DNA of 64,000 bases from Nesterenkonia sandarakina (GTDB taxonomy: Bacteria > Actinomycetota > Actinomycetes > Actinomycetales > Micrococcaceae): positions 124,001 to 188,000 of the forward strand of contig NZ_PVTY01000005.1 in the NCBI RefSeq assembly GCF_003003175.1. The letters are read 5' to 3'. A program made the translations under genes and the position numbers. The notes below the pieces were generated by a model. That model was not told the origin of the DNA, ran no database searches, and saw only the letters and a program-made list of their open reading frames with translations. This document shows positions 52,806 to 61,885 of the stretch, piece after piece (the first letter of the stretch is position 1; each line of letters starts with the position of its first letter).

Positions 52806-53761
52806 TGGCTGAGCACTTTCGTGATGACTCTGTGGCCGCCGTCGCCGTACGGATCGACGCCGAACACCCCAATGGAGCGGTCTTTGACCCGCACCAGCCC
52901 CAGCTGCGGATCACCGACCTCGGTGCCATCCGCGGAGACGGGATCTTCGAGACGATGTACGCCGTCAACGGGACGCCGAGGAAGCTCGACGCGCACCTTG
53001 CCCGGCTCCGTCGCTCCGCGGGCATCCTGGACATCGGCATCCCCCCGGCTGACTCCTGGGAGGCCGCCGTCGGGCTGGGCCTCGAGGAGTACCGCGCCCG
53101 GGGCGGGGTGCCCGAGGAGCTGGCGGTCAAGCTGGTGGCGACCCGCGGGGTCGAGAACGAGCCCGCCTCCGAGGATCCGGCCTTCGCCGGCACCTACTGG
53201 CTGATGCTGACCCCGGTCGCGGAGAGCATGCGGACCAACCGCGGCAAGCCGCTGGCCGTGACGCTTCTGGACCGCGGCTACGACTCCACCGCCGCTGAGC
53301 GCGCTCCCTGGCTGGTCCTCGGGGCGAAGACGCTGAGCTACGCGGTGAACATGGCGGCGCTGCGCCACGCCGATGCCAACGGGTTCGACGACGTCATCTT
53401 CACCACCTCCGACGGCCAGGTGCTCGAGGGCCCCACCTCCACGGTGCTGATCGCCAAGGCGGGCGCCGAGGGCGAGCCGCCGACGCTGATCACCCCGGTG
53501 CTGGAGACCGGCATCCTGCCGGGGACCACACAGGGCGCGATCTTCACCGCTGCGGAGCGGGCGGGGTGGAAGCTCGGATACGGTCCGCTCACCCCGGAGG
53601 ACCTCTACGCCGCAGACCACGTGTGGCTGCTGTCCTCGGTGCGGCTGGCCGCTCCGGTGAACCGGATCGATGAGCACGAGCTCGCCGTGAACCCGGAGCT
53701 CACCGGTCAGCTGAACAGCTTCCTGGACCAGGACCTTCCGGTAAACCACCCGGTCGACTGA
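52805..53761 (+). CDS. pabC: 4-amino-4-deoxychorismate lyase (class IV aminotransferase fold)
   Basis: PLP enzyme of 318 residues that releases pyruvate to give 4-aminobenzoate. Landmarks are the N-terminal RGDGIFETMYAVNGTPRKLDAHLARLRRSA, the PLP Lys in VLGAKTLSYAVNMAALRHA, and FTTSDGQVLEGPTSTVLIA. Branched-chain or D-amino-acid aminotransferases share the fold; the presence of pabB nearby supports PabC. Leaderless ATG, divergent from cls. Confidence 0.85.
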   Translation: MAEHFRDDSVAAVAVRIDAEHPNGAVFDPHQPQLRITDLGAIRGDGIFETMYAVNGTPRKLDAHLARLRRSAGILDIGIPPADSWEAAVGLGLEEYRARGGVPEELAVKLVATRGVENEPASEDPAFAGTYWLMLTPVAESMRTNRGKPLAVTLLDRGYDSTAAERAPWLVLGAKTLSYAVNMAALRHADANGFDDVIFTTSDGQVLEGPTSTVLIAKAGAEGEPPTLITPVLETGILPGTTQGAIFTAAERAGWKLGYGPLTPEDLYAADHVWLLSSVRLAAPVNRIDEHELAVNPELTGQLNSFLDQDLPVNHPVD

Positions 53762-53810
53762 GCGCGCGAGGCCGACTCGGCTCGCCGGCGAGCGCCTGCG
53801 CCCGTCGGCT

Positions 53811-54635
53811 CTAGAGCTGACGGGCGTTCTGCAGCACCGGAACCAGCGCTCGGGTCTGGCTGACCACGTCTGGATCCACGTCGGCGACCAGCAGCTCAGG
53901 TGCGCTCCCGGCCTCCTGCAGCGGGACTCCCAGCGGGGAGACGATCATCGAATGACCGATCCCGGTGGGCGCTCCCTGCACCGAATCGACGCCGGCTGCG
54001 GCGGGGTCCGCCTGCCCGCAGGCAAGGATGTACTGGGTGGAGTCCAGCGCCCGGGCCTGGGCCAGCAGCCGCCACTGCTCCAGCTTGCCCTCCCCGGCGC
54101 CCCATGAGGCCGGCACCAGGGTCACCTGGGCGCCCGAACGGGCGTGGGCCGTGAAGAGGTTGGGGAAGCGGATGTCGTAGCAGGTGGCCAGACCGAAGGT
54201 CACCCCGTCGAGGACGAACTGCGCCGGGCTCCGGCCGGGCTGGACGCCGTCGGACTCTTTGAAGCCGAAGGCGTCATAGAGGTGGATCTTGTCGTAGGCG
54301 ACGTCGATCTCCTCCTCGGGGCCGGCCGGGCCCACCGCGAGCAGGGTGTTGACCACGCGCGGGCGGCCGTCGCTGCTGGGCACCCCGGGGGTGAACATCC
54401 CGGCGACGATCACGATCTGCAGCTCCCGCGCCAGGGCGCGGACCGCCTCCGCCCAGGGCCCGGTGACCGGTTCCGCCACCGGGGGCAGCGGATGGCCGAA
54501 GGCGCGCTGGGCCGCCTCGGGGAAGACGACGACGCGCGCACCGGCCTGTGCGGCGCGGGCGGCGTAGTCGCGGATCAGCTCGAGGTTTGCTTCGGGATCC
54601 GGGCCGGTGGTGATCTGAGCGGCAGCGATGCGCAT
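53811..54635 (-). CDS. Carbon-nitrogen hydrolase (nitrilase superfamily amidase)
   Basis: Cytosolic amidase of 274 residues. The catalytic triad is visible: Glu in VVVFPEAAQRAFG, Lys in YDKIHLYDAFGFKESD, Cys in GLATCYDIRFPNLF. It resembles the Nit1/Nit2 omega-amidase and deaminated-glutathione amidase group, but the substrate is open. The ATG has GGAGG upstream, inside the three-base gap after the DUF4235 gene, so the two are probably one operon. Confidence 0.9.
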   Translation of the reverse strand: MRIAAAQITTGPDPEANLELIRDYAARAAQAGARVVVFPEAAQRAFGHPLPPVAEPVTGPWAEAVRALARELQIVIVAGMFTPGVPSSDGRPRVVNTLLAVGPAGPEEEIDVAYDKIHLYDAFGFKESDGVQPGRSPAQFVLDGVTFGLATCYDIRFPNLFTAHARSGAQVTLVPASWGAGEGKLEQWRLLAQARALDSTQYILACGQADPAAAGVDSVQGAPTGIGHSMIVSPLGVPLQEAGSAPELLVADVDPDVVSQTRALVPVLQNARQL

Positions 54636-54638
54636 GGA

Positions 54639-54908
54639 TCAGACCTCCGTGCGATCTCCGACCCGGCTGCGGAACTTCTTCACCGTGGAGCTGGCGCCGC
54701 GCTGGGAGAGCACCTGCACGGTGGCGGAGACGGCCGCGGAGCCGATGGAGAAGGCGAGCGCACGCTTGAGCGTCATCTCGTCATTCGCCACGCGGGGCGC
54801 ATCATCACCGGTGGTCTTCTTCCACACGAAGTCGAAGATGCGAGTGGCGACGAAGCCGCCGGCCAGTGAGATGCCAAGGGCCATGCCCTTGTCCAGAAGC
54901 TTGTCCAC
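54639..54908 (-). CDS. DUF4235-domain small membrane protein
   Basis: An 89-residue protein of the actinobacterial DUF4235 family: short hydrophobic helix (MALGISLAGGFVATRIFDFVW), a polar loop, a second hydrophobic stretch (ALAFSIGSAAVSATVQVL), and a basic C-terminus. GTG start with GAGGAGAAC upstream. Function unknown. It is immediately upstream of the nitrilase-family gene. Confidence 0.82.
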   Translation of the reverse strand: MDKLLDKGMALGISLAGGFVATRIFDFVWKKTTGDDAPRVANDEMTLKRALAFSIGSAAVSATVQVLSQRGASSTVKKFRSRVGDRTEV

Positions 54909-54972
54909 AGTGTTCTCCTCAGGGGGTGGGTCGGTGTCCTGGTGTTACTCTAGTGCACGTCATTTAAGACAC

Positions 54973-55098
54973 GACAGGGGAGCGCCCCTCGACGGAGGAA
55001 CCCGGCTGAGAAGCCACGATTCCGTCGGCAGGGCGCTGAGAGTGGGCTGAAGGCCCAGACCCTCGCACCTGATCAGGTTAGGACCTGCGAAGGAAGTC
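54973..55098 (+). ncRNA. TPP riboswitch (THI element)
   Basis: Contains the conserved GCGCTGAGAG and ACCTGATCAGGTTAGGACCTGCGAAGGAAGTC blocks in proper order, closed by GAC...GTC. An extended P3a arm (CGACGGA/TCCGTCG, with inner GGC/GCC) is inserted between GCGCCC and GGGCGC. It lies 86 bases upstream of ykoE and should switch the uptake operon off when thiamine pyrophosphate is plentiful. Confidence 0.93.
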
Positions 55099-55183
55099 GA
55101 GAATCTTCACTCGGATGCTCGGGCTGCGGCTCGAGTCTCACTCCTGCGTGCTTTTGGTCCACCCTCACTCAGGGAGAAGCATC

Positions 55184-55849
55184 ATGAGCAGCAGAGAACG
55201 CGCGGTCAGCGCAGGCCGCGGCACCACCGAACACTCCCCCGCCCGATCCTGGCGCTGGTCGGTCTCCGACATCGTGGTCGCCTCGGTGCTCGCCGTCGCC
55301 TCCGGGGTCATCTTCTGGGGATGGAACCTCAGCTACCACCTGATCGGCAACCTCTTCGTCTTCTACCCGCCCGTGGAGACCCTGGTGCATGGAATGTGGC
55401 TCTTCCCAGCCGTCCTGGGCGCCCTGGTCATCCGCAAGCCCGGCGCCGCGATCTACTGCGAGATGGTCGCCGCCGCGGTCTCGGCCCTGCTCGGCTCCCA
55501 GTGGGGGCTGACCGTGCTCTCCTCCGGCTTCATGCAGGGGCTCGGCGCCGAGCTGATCTTCCTGGCAGTGGCCTATCGCCGGTTCTCCCTGGAGTTCGCG
55601 ATGCTCGCCGGCGCAGCCTCCGGACTCACCGGGGGGATCACCTATCACTGGATCGTGCCGATGTACGCCTATGCGCCGGCGGAGACGATCATCCACATCG
55701 CCTCCTTCGCGCTCTCCGGGGCGATCATCGCCGGACTGCTCCCCTGGTTCGCCACCCGCGGACTCGCGGCGGCCTCGGTGCTGGGACCGCTCGCCTCTCG
55801 GCGCGCGCACCGGGAGCCGCGGCTGAGCCTCGGCCGTTCCCGTGGATGA
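55184..55849 (+). CDS. ykoE: ECF transporter S component YkoE (thiamine precursor uptake)
   Basis: Membrane substrate-binding subunit of 221 residues with six hydrophobic segments. The conserved WSVSDIVVASVLAVASGVIFWGWN opening and the WGLTVLSSGFMQGLGAELIF and GGITYHW parts are typical of YkoE. YkoE binds thiamine or its hydroxymethylpyrimidine moiety. ATG 55184 has AGGGAGAAG upstream. It follows the TPP riboswitch and overlaps the next gene by eight bases. Confidence 0.92.
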   Translation: MSSRERAVSAGRGTTEHSPARSWRWSVSDIVVASVLAVASGVIFWGWNLSYHLIGNLFVFYPPVETLVHGMWLFPAVLGALVIRKPGAAIYCEMVAAAVSALLGSQWGLTVLSSGFMQGLGAELIFLAVAYRRFSLEFAMLAGAASGLTGGITYHWIVPMYAYAPAETIIHIASFALSGAIIAGLLPWFATRGLAAASVLGPLASRRAHREPRLSLGRSRG

Positions 55850-58328
55850 CCGCTCGGGCCCCGAGGAGAGCGGCGCCGACCTCGACGAGCCGAGGCTGAC
55901 CCGCCGCGGACGGGGAGTCGCCGTCACCGCGCAGGGCTGGTCCTGGACCCATGCCGAGCGCGAGCGTCCCGCCGTGCAGGGACTGGACCTGCAGATCATC
56001 CCCGGTGAGAAGGTGCTCCTCGCGGGTCCATCGGGGGCCGGGAAGTCCACCCTGCTCCATGCGCTGGCCGCGGTGCTCCACGACGACGAGGCCGAGGTCC
56101 ACGGCCAGCTGCTGCTCGACGGGGTCGCACCCGATCACGCCCGGGGCAGGGCAGGACTGATGCAGCAGGACCCGGAGTCGCAGGTGGTGCTCTCCCGGAT
56201 CGGCGACGACGTGGCCTTCGCCGCGGAGAACCTCTCGGTCCCGCGGGAGCAGATCTGGACGCGGGTCAGTGCCGCACTCACCGACGTCGGCCTCGAGGGA
56301 TTCTCGCTGGATCATCCCAGCGCGCAGCTCTCCGGGGGCCAGAAGCAGCGGCTGGCCCTGGCCGGGATCCTCGCCATGCGCCCAGGCCTGCTCCTGCTGG
56401 ATGAACCCACCGCGAACCTGGACCCCGAGGGCCTGTGGCAGGTCCGTGACGCGGTGCTCGCCGCCGCCGAGGCCACCGGCGCCACGGTCATCGTGGTGGA
56501 GCATCGGCTCGAGGTCTGGGCCGAGCACATGGACACCCTGCTCGTGCTCGAGACCGGAGGCGGAATCCGGCGACGCAGCCCCGCCACAGACGTCTTCACC
56601 GATGCCGGGCTGCGCGCGGAGCTGGGCGGGATGGGACTCTGGGTGCCCGGCCGCGACCCGTTGCAGGAGCTGCCGCCGTGGCGGCCGGGATCACCGGGAT
56701 CACCGGGGGATGATGCGACGGCGGGCGCCGAGGGTGGCAGCGATGCTGCGCCTCAGGCCGAGCCGCTGCTGCTCGCGGAGGGTCTCGCGGTCGGGCGCCA
56801 CTCCCCCAAGGCCGGATGGCGCCGCGCTGCACCCGCCCCGCCGACCCTCACCGACCTTCATCTGATGATCCGCCGGGGACAGACCCTGGGCATCACCGGC
56901 GCGAACGGCGCAGGCAAGTCCACGCTGCTGCTGACCCTCGCCGGGCTGCTGCCCGCCCACGCCGGCGGCGTCTCCGCGACTGCCGCGCTCACCGGCGGTG
57001 GCGGTGGCGGTGAGCGACTGTCCCGGGACCCGCATGAGTGGCGCTCAGCGGACCTGGTCGCCAGGATCGGGATGGTCTTCCAGGAGCCGGAGCACCAGTT
57101 CGTGCGCAGCACCGTGCGTGAGGAGCTTGCACTGGGCGCCGAACAGGCCAGGATCCCTGGCAGCGCGGACCCGCTGTTCTCCGAGCAGCAGGTCGAAGCA
57201 CGTGTGTCCCGGCTGCTGGACCGGCTGGGGCTCGCAGAGCTCGCCGAGGCGAATCCGTTCACGCTTTCGGGCGGGGAGAAGCGTCGGCTCTCGGTGGGCA
57301 CGGTGCTCTCGGCGGGGCCCGAGGTGCTGATGCTCGATGAGCCCACCTTCGGCCAGGACGCGCGCACCTTCGCCGAGCTCATCTCGCTGCTGCGCGAGCA
57401 CCTGGACTCCGGGGGCACGGTGCTCGCGGTCACCCACGACGCGGGCTTTCTGCGCGCGCTCGATGCGCAGGAGCTCCAGATCCAGGCCGCGGAACGGCCT
57501 GCACCGGACACCGCGGACGAATCCCAGGCTCCGGGCGGGCCGCTCTTCGGCGCTGCGCGCTCCCCGTCCTGGCTGGGACGGCGCAACGCGCTGGCCAAGC
57601 TCATCGCGGTGTTCCTGATCACCGCGGCGCTGGTGATGACCATCGACGCGGTGAGCTCCGGCGTCGTCATCCTCGCCAGCTTTGCGCTGCTGCCGCTGGC
57701 CGGGATCCGGCCGGCGGGGTTCCTGCGGCGGATCTGGCCCTTCGCTGCGGGCGCGGTGGTGGCCGCCTGGGGCACCGCGATCGCCGCCGAGGAGTCCGGC
57801 CGGGTGGTCGCCGACCTGGGGTTCACCACGATCAGCGAGGGGTCGATCGCGCTGGGCCTCGCGCTGGGCGCGCGCGCCTTCGCGATCGTGCTGCCCTCGG
57901 TGATCGTCTTCTCCACCACGGACCCGACCGACCTGGCAGACTCCCTGGCGCAGCAGCTCCGGCTGCCGGCGCGGTTCGTGCTCGGTGCGCTGGCGGCGAT
58001 GCGCCTGCTCGGCCTGCTGGCCGAGCACTGGACGACGATCGGTCACGCCCGCCGGGCCCGCGGGGTGGGCGCGCACGGCGGGTTCGCGGCCCGGATGCGC
58101 AGCACCGCCTCGCAGGCCTTCGGGCTGCTGGTCCAGGCCATCCGGATGGCGACCCGGCTCGCGGTGACCATGGAGTCTCGCGGCTTCGGCGCGGGTCCGC
58201 GCAGCTGGGCCCGTCCGTCCCGGTTCAGCCCGGCAGACCTGCCGGTGATCCTGGGCGGCGCCGCGATCGGCGCGCTGGCAGTCAGCGCGGCGATCCTGAG
58301 CGGAGCCTGGAACCTCGTCTGGACCTGA
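55842..58328 (+). CDS. Fused ECF energy-coupling protein: EcfA-EcfA'-EcfT (YkoD/YkoC)
   Basis: One 828-residue protein replaces three subunits. ABC domain 1 (about 25-270): Walker A GPSGAGKST, signature LSGGQKQRLAL, Walker B LLLDEPTANLD. ABC domain 2 (about 305-550): Walker A GANGAGKST, signature LSGGEKRRLSV, Walker B LMLDEPTFGQD. The last 270 residues are a membrane EcfT domain with several helices and the coupling segments (AAMRLLGLLAEHWTTIGHARRARGV; AVTMESRGFGAG). It powers YkoE under TPP riboswitch control. The GTG start overlaps ykoE. Confidence 0.92.
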   Translation: MDDRSGPEESGADLDEPRLTRRGRGVAVTAQGWSWTHAERERPAVQGLDLQIIPGEKVLLAGPSGAGKSTLLHALAAVLHDDEAEVHGQLLLDGVAPDHARGRAGLMQQDPESQVVLSRIGDDVAFAAENLSVPREQIWTRVSAALTDVGLEGFSLDHPSAQLSGGQKQRLALAGILAMRPGLLLLDEPTANLDPEGLWQVRDAVLAAAEATGATVIVVEHRLEVWAEHMDTLLVLETGGGIRRRSPATDVFTDAGLRAELGGMGLWVPGRDPLQELPPWRPGSPGSPGDDATAGAEGGSDAAPQAEPLLLAEGLAVGRHSPKAGWRRAAPAPPTLTDLHLMIRRGQTLGITGANGAGKSTLLLTLAGLLPAHAGGVSATAALTGGGGGGERLSRDPHEWRSADLVARIGMVFQEPEHQFVRSTVREELALGAEQARIPGSADPLFSEQQVEARVSRLLDRLGLAELAEANPFTLSGGEKRRLSVGTVLSAGPEVLMLDEPTFGQDARTFAELISLLREHLDSGGTVLAVTHDAGFLRALDAQELQIQAAERPAPDTADESQAPGGPLFGAARSPSWLGRRNALAKLIAVFLITAALVMTIDAVSSGVVILASFALLPLAGIRPAGFLRRIWPFAAGAVVAAWGTAIAAEESGRVVADLGFTTISEGSIALGLALGARAFAIVLPSVIVFSTTDPTDLADSLAQQLRLPARFVLGALAAMRLLGLLAEHWTTIGHARRARGVGAHGGFAARMRSTASQAFGLLVQAIRMATRLAVTMESRGFGAGPRSWARPSRFSPADLPVILGGAAIGALAVSAAILSGAWNLVWT

Positions 58329-58379
58329 GTCGGTCGGTTCGCGGCGGCGGACTGCACCGGACCGGCGCCGGCGGGCTGG

Positions 58380-58766
58380 TCAGCCGCGGGAGGGCGGGAT
58401 GTCGCGGCTGATCCGCTCCACGGCGCTGGCGAGCTCGTCGTGGGTGAGCAGGTCCCTGCGCATGTGCTTGGTGCGGTAGCCGGAGCGGCCCACCACATGC
58501 GCGCTGACCGGGGCGGTGAGCAGCTGCAGACCCCAGGCGAGCAGCACGATGGCCACCCATTCCCAGGACCGCCAGGTGATCGCCGCGGCGAGCAGCAGCG
58601 AGAGCAGGCCGAGCACCTGGGGCTTGGTCGCGGCGTGCATCCGGGAGTGCAGGTCGGGCAGCCGGACCAGGCCGACGCCGGCGGCCAGGGACATCAGCCC
58701 GCCGAGCACCAGCAGCACCGAGGCCACCGCGTCGAGGATCAGGTCCGCGTCGAGCGAGTCAAACAT
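58380..58766 (-). CDS. mnhG: Mrp antiporter subunit G
   Basis: Membrane subunit of 128 residues with three helices. VLLVLGGLMSLAAGVGLVRLPDLHSRMHAATKPQVLGLLSLLLA is the MnhG/PhaG signature. The ATG at 58766 overlaps the mnhF end by eight bases; the frame open to 59021 is a shadow of mnhF. It is the last gene of the Mrp operon. A polar tail with HVVGRSGYRTKHMRRDLLTHDEL follows the helices. Confidence 0.92.
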   Translation of the reverse strand: MFDSLDADLILDAVASVLLVLGGLMSLAAGVGLVRLPDLHSRMHAATKPQVLGLLSLLLAAAITWRSWEWVAIVLLAWGLQLLTAPVSAHVVGRSGYRTKHMRRDLLTHDELASAVERISRDIPPSRG

Positions 58767-59433
58767 CGCGATCCTCCTGTCGCTCCTGCTGCGTCTGCTT
58801 CTGGGCAGCTGCGCTGGCGTCCGGGCGGGCGTCTGGGCGGGCTGCCGTGTCGGCGTCCTGCGTGTGCTCCGACTCAGGATCTGCGGCGGCGTCTGTGCCC
58901 GCGTCTTTGCTGGTGGCGGCGCTCGGGCCAATGCCCGCGCCTGCGTCGGCGCTCTGGGCGTCGTGGCGGCGCGGAGTGAAGCCCGAGCGGGCCAGGGCCG
59001 AGAACCAGGAGGTGGACTCATCCTCCTCAGGCTCGAGCCCGGGCATCCGCGGGGTGCTCACGGGGTCGTGCGGCGCCTCCGGTTCGTTCTCCGCGGCGGC
59101 ACCGGGGATCGCCGGGGCCACCGGCGGGGACGGGTAGGGGTCCTGCTCCGAGGTCTCGGCGGCGACCTCCTCGGGAGAGCGCACGACCACATAGCGTGCG
59201 ATCGCCACGGCACCGAGGAAACCGATCACCGCGGTGATCACGACGAACAGGATGAAGTCCTGATGGTCGTTGACCACCATGTCCACGATCATCATCGAGG
59301 CCACGATGATGAGCATGACGTCGAGGCTGATCACCCGGTCCAGCACGGACGGGCCCTTGTAGATGCGGTAGACGCTGCCGAGAGCGCCGAGCGCGAGCAG
59401 GAGCTGGGTGATGTGCACAGCGATGTCGAGCAT
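58759..59433 (-). CDS. mnhF: Mrp antiporter subunit F with long C-terminal extension
   Basis: The first 85 or so residues are a normal three-helix MnhF (YKGPSVLDRVISLDVMLIIVASMMIVDMVVNDHQDFILFVVITAVIGFLGAVAIARYVV). About 135 disordered residues follow, first acidic and Pro-rich, then Ala/Asp/Gln-rich. Total 224, more than twice the usual length of about 90. The start codon overlaps the mnhE stop (TGATG). Confidence 0.9.
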   Translation of the reverse strand: MLDIAVHITQLLLALGALGSVYRIYKGPSVLDRVISLDVMLIIVASMMIVDMVVNDHQDFILFVVITAVIGFLGAVAIARYVVVRSPEEVAAETSEQDPYPSPPVAPAIPGAAAENEPEAPHDPVSTPRMPGLEPEEDESTSWFSALARSGFTPRRHDAQSADAGAGIGPSAATSKDAGTDAAADPESEHTQDADTAARPDARPDASAAAQKQTQQERQEDRDV

Positions 59434-60158
59434 CAGTGCTCCACCTCCTCGATCGTGGTGCGCTCGGGAGAATCTGCGCTGGCCGCGATGTCGGTGCGCT
59501 CAGGGGTGCGTCCGGCAGCCCGTTCGGCGTCCCGATCGGCTTCACTGGGACCGCCGCCGCGGTGGATGAAGGGAGCGTCGCGCTCGGTCTTGGAGAAGCC
59601 AGACATCCGTCCCAGCCGCTTCTCCGCCTTGACCACTGCCACATCGGAGCGGTTGCCGCAGGTCATGATGATCAGCGCCTCGGTCCTCAGCGCATCCTGC
59701 CGAATCCTCTCGGCGTCTTCGTCCGAGTCGACGTCCAGGGCGTGGAGATACAGCGTGGCCGTGGTCCTGTCGACGTCGAGGACCAGGGAGCCGGGGACGA
59801 GGGCCAGCGCGTGACCGGTGAGGGTGACGATCAGGTCGTCATGGCTGCGCAGCTGCACCGAGATGATCGAGTTCTTCACCTTGGGACCGACGGCGACGGC
59901 GATCCAGGAGACCTGGAAGGAGGCCGCGATCATCTTCACCAGGAAGCGCAGCGTGAAGACCAGCCCCCACCAGAGGTTCAGCCGTCCGCTGCCGCGCAGC
60001 GGCGGCAGGTAGAACACCCGGACGATGATCGTGGCGTAGATGGCCCCGATGAGGAACGTGCCGAGGGTGAAGTCCTGCCATATCGCCATCCAGAAGAAGC
60101 CGAGGAAGCAGATCAGCGGCAGCTCCAGCTTCAGCGGAGTCTTGGGTCGCTTCATCAC
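59433..60158 (-). CDS. mnhE: Mrp antiporter subunit E
   Basis: Membrane subunit of 241 residues. Conserved parts: LELPLICFLGFFWMAIWQDFTLGTFLIGAIYA, then SIISVQLRSHDDLIVTLTGHALALVPGSLVLDVDRTTATLYLHALDV, typical of MnhE. The last 70 residues are a polar extension (RDAERAAGRTPERTDIAASADSPERT). Start and stop overlap the neighbouring mnhD and mnhF. Confidence 0.92.
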   Translation of the reverse strand: MMKRPKTPLKLELPLICFLGFFWMAIWQDFTLGTFLIGAIYATIIVRVFYLPPLRGSGRLNLWWGLVFTLRFLVKMIAASFQVSWIAVAVGPKVKNSIISVQLRSHDDLIVTLTGHALALVPGSLVLDVDRTTATLYLHALDVDSDEDAERIRQDALRTEALIIMTCGNRSDVAVVKAEKRLGRMSGFSKTERDAPFIHRGGGPSEADRDAERAAGRTPERTDIAASADSPERTTIEEVEH

Positions 60159-61885
60159 TGATCATCCCCGTCCGGGATCTCCGGGACGACGACGGCGTCC
60201 TCGTCGTCGGGCTGCAGCGAGGTCTCCACCGGAGCATGATCGGCCGCGCCGTCGTCGTCGAGCTCGTAGTCGATCAGGAAGGTGGCCGCGAACTCCTCGA
60301 GCTCCTCGCGGACGCCCTCGGTGCGCTCGGGCCCGAAGACCGCCTCCAGGTAGGGGGTGCGCTCATACATGTCTTGGGCCGCGGCGCGGGAGAAGTCCAT
60401 CAGCGGGCCGGCGAAGACGCTGAACGCCAACGACATCGCCACCAGGGTCGCGGTCGGGGCGACCATGGACATCGGCAGGTAGCGCTTGTTCGCCGCCCGG
60501 GAGTGGGCCAGCGTCTTGGACATCAGCTGGCGCTCCGGGGTCTCGTCGGCGTCCTCGGGCTTGCGCCAGAAGCCGCGGGTCCAGATCCTCGCCACCGCCA
60601 TCAGGGTCAGCAGGGAGGTCAGCACGGAGGCGATCACCAGGGTCCAGGTGATCCAGGTGTTCTCCGCGATGCCGCCCTGCATCATCCCCAGCTTGCCGAC
60701 GAAGCCGGAGAACGGCGGGATCCCGGCGAGGTTCATCGCCGGGATGAAGAACAGCAGTCCCAGCACCGGGGAGATCTTCGCCAGCCCGCCCAGGCGCAGC
60801 ACGTTCGAGGTCCCGGACCGACGCTCGATCAGGCCGGTGACCAGGAACAGGGTGGTCTGGATGGTGATGTGGTGGGCCACGTAGTAGATCGTGGCGGCCA
60901 TGCCGATGATGGAGCTCAGCGCGAGGCCGAAGACCAGATAGCCGATATGGCTGATCAGGGTGAAGGAGAGCATCCGCTTGATGTCCGCCTGGGCCAGCGC
61001 ACCCAGGATGCCCACGATCATGGTCAGCGCCGCCACGATCATCAGTGCGGTGTTGATCCGCTCTCCCGGGAAGAGCAGCGTCTCGGTGCGGATCATCGCA
61101 TAGATCCCGACCTTGGTGAGCAGGCCCGCGAACACTGCGGTGACCGGGGCAGGTGCCGTGGGATAGGAGTCCGGGAGCCAGAAGGCGAGCGGGAAGACCG
61201 CGGCCTTGATGCCGAAGGCCACCAGCAGCATCACGTGGAGCGTCAGCTGGGTGCTCGGGTCGAGGTCGCCGAGCTTCAGCGCGAGATCGGCCAGGTTCAC
61301 CGTGCCGGTGGCGGCGTAGATCATCCCGATCGTGATCAGGAACAGCATCGAGGAGACGATCGAGACCACCACATAGGTCACGCCCGCCCGGATCCGGGAT
61401 TCGCCGCCGCCCAGGGTCAGCAGCACATAGGAGGCGGTCAGGAAGATCTCGAAGCCGACGTAGAGGTTGAACAGGTCTCCGGCGAGGAAGGCGTTGGAGA
61501 CGCCGGCGACCAGGATCAGGTAGGTGGGGTAGAAGATCGAGACCGGTCCGGAGTCGTCCTTCTCCTCCGCAGCACCCTGACCCACCGCGTAGAGCAGCAC
61601 GCACAGGGTGATGATCGAGGAGACCACGAGCATCAGCGCCGCGAACCGGTCGATCACCATCACGATGCCGAAGGGCGCCGGCCAGCCCGCCAGGTGGATG
61701 GCGTGCGCACCGCCGTTCCAGACCTGGCTCAGCATCGTGACCTCGAGGATCACGGTGAGCACCAGCGCACCGACGGTGATCGCGCGCTGGGCTGACTTGT
61801 TGCGGTAGAAGGCGAAGGCGAATCCGGCGCCGAAGAATGGGATCAGCACGGCCAGCGGGGTGAAGTTGAGCAGCTCGGTGTTCAT
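60155..61885 (-). CDS. mnhD: Mrp antiporter subunit D
   Basis: Complex-I-like proton-pumping subunit of 576 residues with about fourteen helices. Key charged residues of this family are expected in FEIFLTASYVLLTLGG and HVMLLVAFGIKAAVFPLAFWLPDSYPTAPAPVTAVFAGLLTKVGIYAMIRTETLLF. The last 75 residues are an acidic cytosolic tail. TGATG overlap with the mnhC stop. Part of the sodium-extruding Mrp complex. Confidence 0.94.
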   Translation of the reverse strand: MNTELLNFTPLAVLIPFFGAGFAFAFYRNKSAQRAITVGALVLTVILEVTMLSQVWNGGAHAIHLAGWPAPFGIVMVIDRFAALMLVVSSIITLCVLLYAVGQGAAEEKDDSGPVSIFYPTYLILVAGVSNAFLAGDLFNLYVGFEIFLTASYVLLTLGGGESRIRAGVTYVVVSIVSSMLFLITIGMIYAATGTVNLADLALKLGDLDPSTQLTLHVMLLVAFGIKAAVFPLAFWLPDSYPTAPAPVTAVFAGLLTKVGIYAMIRTETLLFPGERINTALMIVAALTMIVGILGALAQADIKRMLSFTLISHIGYLVFGLALSSIIGMAATIYYVAHHITIQTTLFLVTGLIERRSGTSNVLRLGGLAKISPVLGLLFFIPAMNLAGIPPFSGFVGKLGMMQGGIAENTWITWTLVIASVLTSLLTLMAVARIWTRGFWRKPEDADETPERQLMSKTLAHSRAANKRYLPMSMVAPTATLVAMSLAFSVFAGPLMDFSRAAAQDMYERTPYLEAVFGPERTEGVREELEEFAATFLIDYELDDDGAADHAPVETSLQPDDEDAVVVPEIPDGDDQ

